Positions 63,819 through 64,000 of a DNA stretch of 64,000 nt are shown here, piece by piece; position 1 is the first letter of the stretch; each line of letters opens with the position of its first letter. This DNA comes from Hypomesus transpacificus. Its lineage: Eukaryota; Chordata; Actinopteri; Osmeriformes; Osmeridae. Location: the NCBI RefSeq assembly GCF_021917145.1, contig NC_061072.1, positions 13,308,742 through 13,372,741 on the forward strand. Direction: 5' to 3'. Below the pieces are notes generated by a model that searched no databases, was not told the DNA's origin, and saw only the letters and a program-made list of their open reading frames with translations. The translations under genes and the position numbers were made by a program.

Positions 63819-64000
63819 TGTGTTTGAGCAATTGGAGGCCCGAAGATAAGACTTTACAACATGCAGCTATTCTTTGACTTAATTTTCCTTTCAAAACTTT
63901 TTTAATTGTTACGGACAACTTCGTTGCTGTAAAAATTAAGCCAACTACTCAGCTGGTCTAAAACCGTTTACATGTTGAAATAAGAGGTTTTCTTTTCATC

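Overview
This window is vertebrate nuclear DNA, almost certainly from a ray-finned (teleost) fish. Genes are split into short exons with GT/AG junctions. Introns carry abundant (CA)n, (CT)n, (GACA)n and other simple repeats. There is one 500-base N gap (12004-12503) typical of a scaffolded assembly. Parvalbumin-beta genes of fish type lie in a tandem array. No bacterial, viral or CRISPR-type locus is present, and I did not find a candidate for a wholly new molecular system. The unusual points are variations on known vertebrate genes and some structured non-coding DNA.

Layout, left to right. (1) 1-191 (+) is the 3' end of a gene I cannot name with confidence (candidate ankrd61), lying inside an intron of the opposite-strand gene. 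(2) 601-5757 (-) is eif2ak1, the heme-regulated eIF2-alpha kinase; 11 exons from the start codon to the HRDLK catalytic loop are in the window and the rest lies off the left edge. (3) About 970 bp of shared promoter separates it from pms2 (6725-11437, +), the mismatch-repair endonuclease subunit, with 15 coding exons. (4) Three parvalbumin/oncomodulin genes follow, all on minus: one cut off by the N gap (12733-12793 is its first coding exon), one complete beta-parvalbumin (16311-18025) and one complete oncomodulin-like copy (20048-21045). (5) 21.05-34.5 kb is gene-poor and repeat-rich, with a few possible regulatory islands. (6) bhlha15/Mist1 is at 34502-35053 (+). (7) tecpr1 (37377-45367, -) was reconstructed here as 24 coding exons giving 1199 aa. 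(8) baiap2l1/IRTKS (47738-63426, -) was reconstructed as 14 coding exons giving 491 aa. (9) The right edge holds a plus-strand GC box, CRE and TATA arrangement that may be the promoter of the next gene (nptx2 by analogy with human gene order).

The genes do not form an operon or pathway; they are a conserved syntenic block. From memory of the human map, EIF2AK1/PMS2/OCM lie on 7p22.1 and OCM2/BHLHA15/TECPR1/BAIAP2L1/NPTX2 on 7q21-q22, so this fish contig joins what is split in human, with the parvalbumin cluster at the junction.

The observations most worth following up are: (a) an apparent one-base excess at the start of a pms2 exon that breaks frame with the preceding exon; (b) substitution of the heme-ligand Cys-Pro motif by Asp-Pro in Eif2ak1; (c) a possible second first exon of eif2ak1; (d) a canonical PCNA-binding box in the Pms2 linker; (e) two alternative C-termini of Baiap2l1; and (f) an unexplained 109-codon ORF in a baiap2l1 intron. 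All exon boundaries were read by eye from splice signals, reading phase and family resemblance; no alignment software was used.
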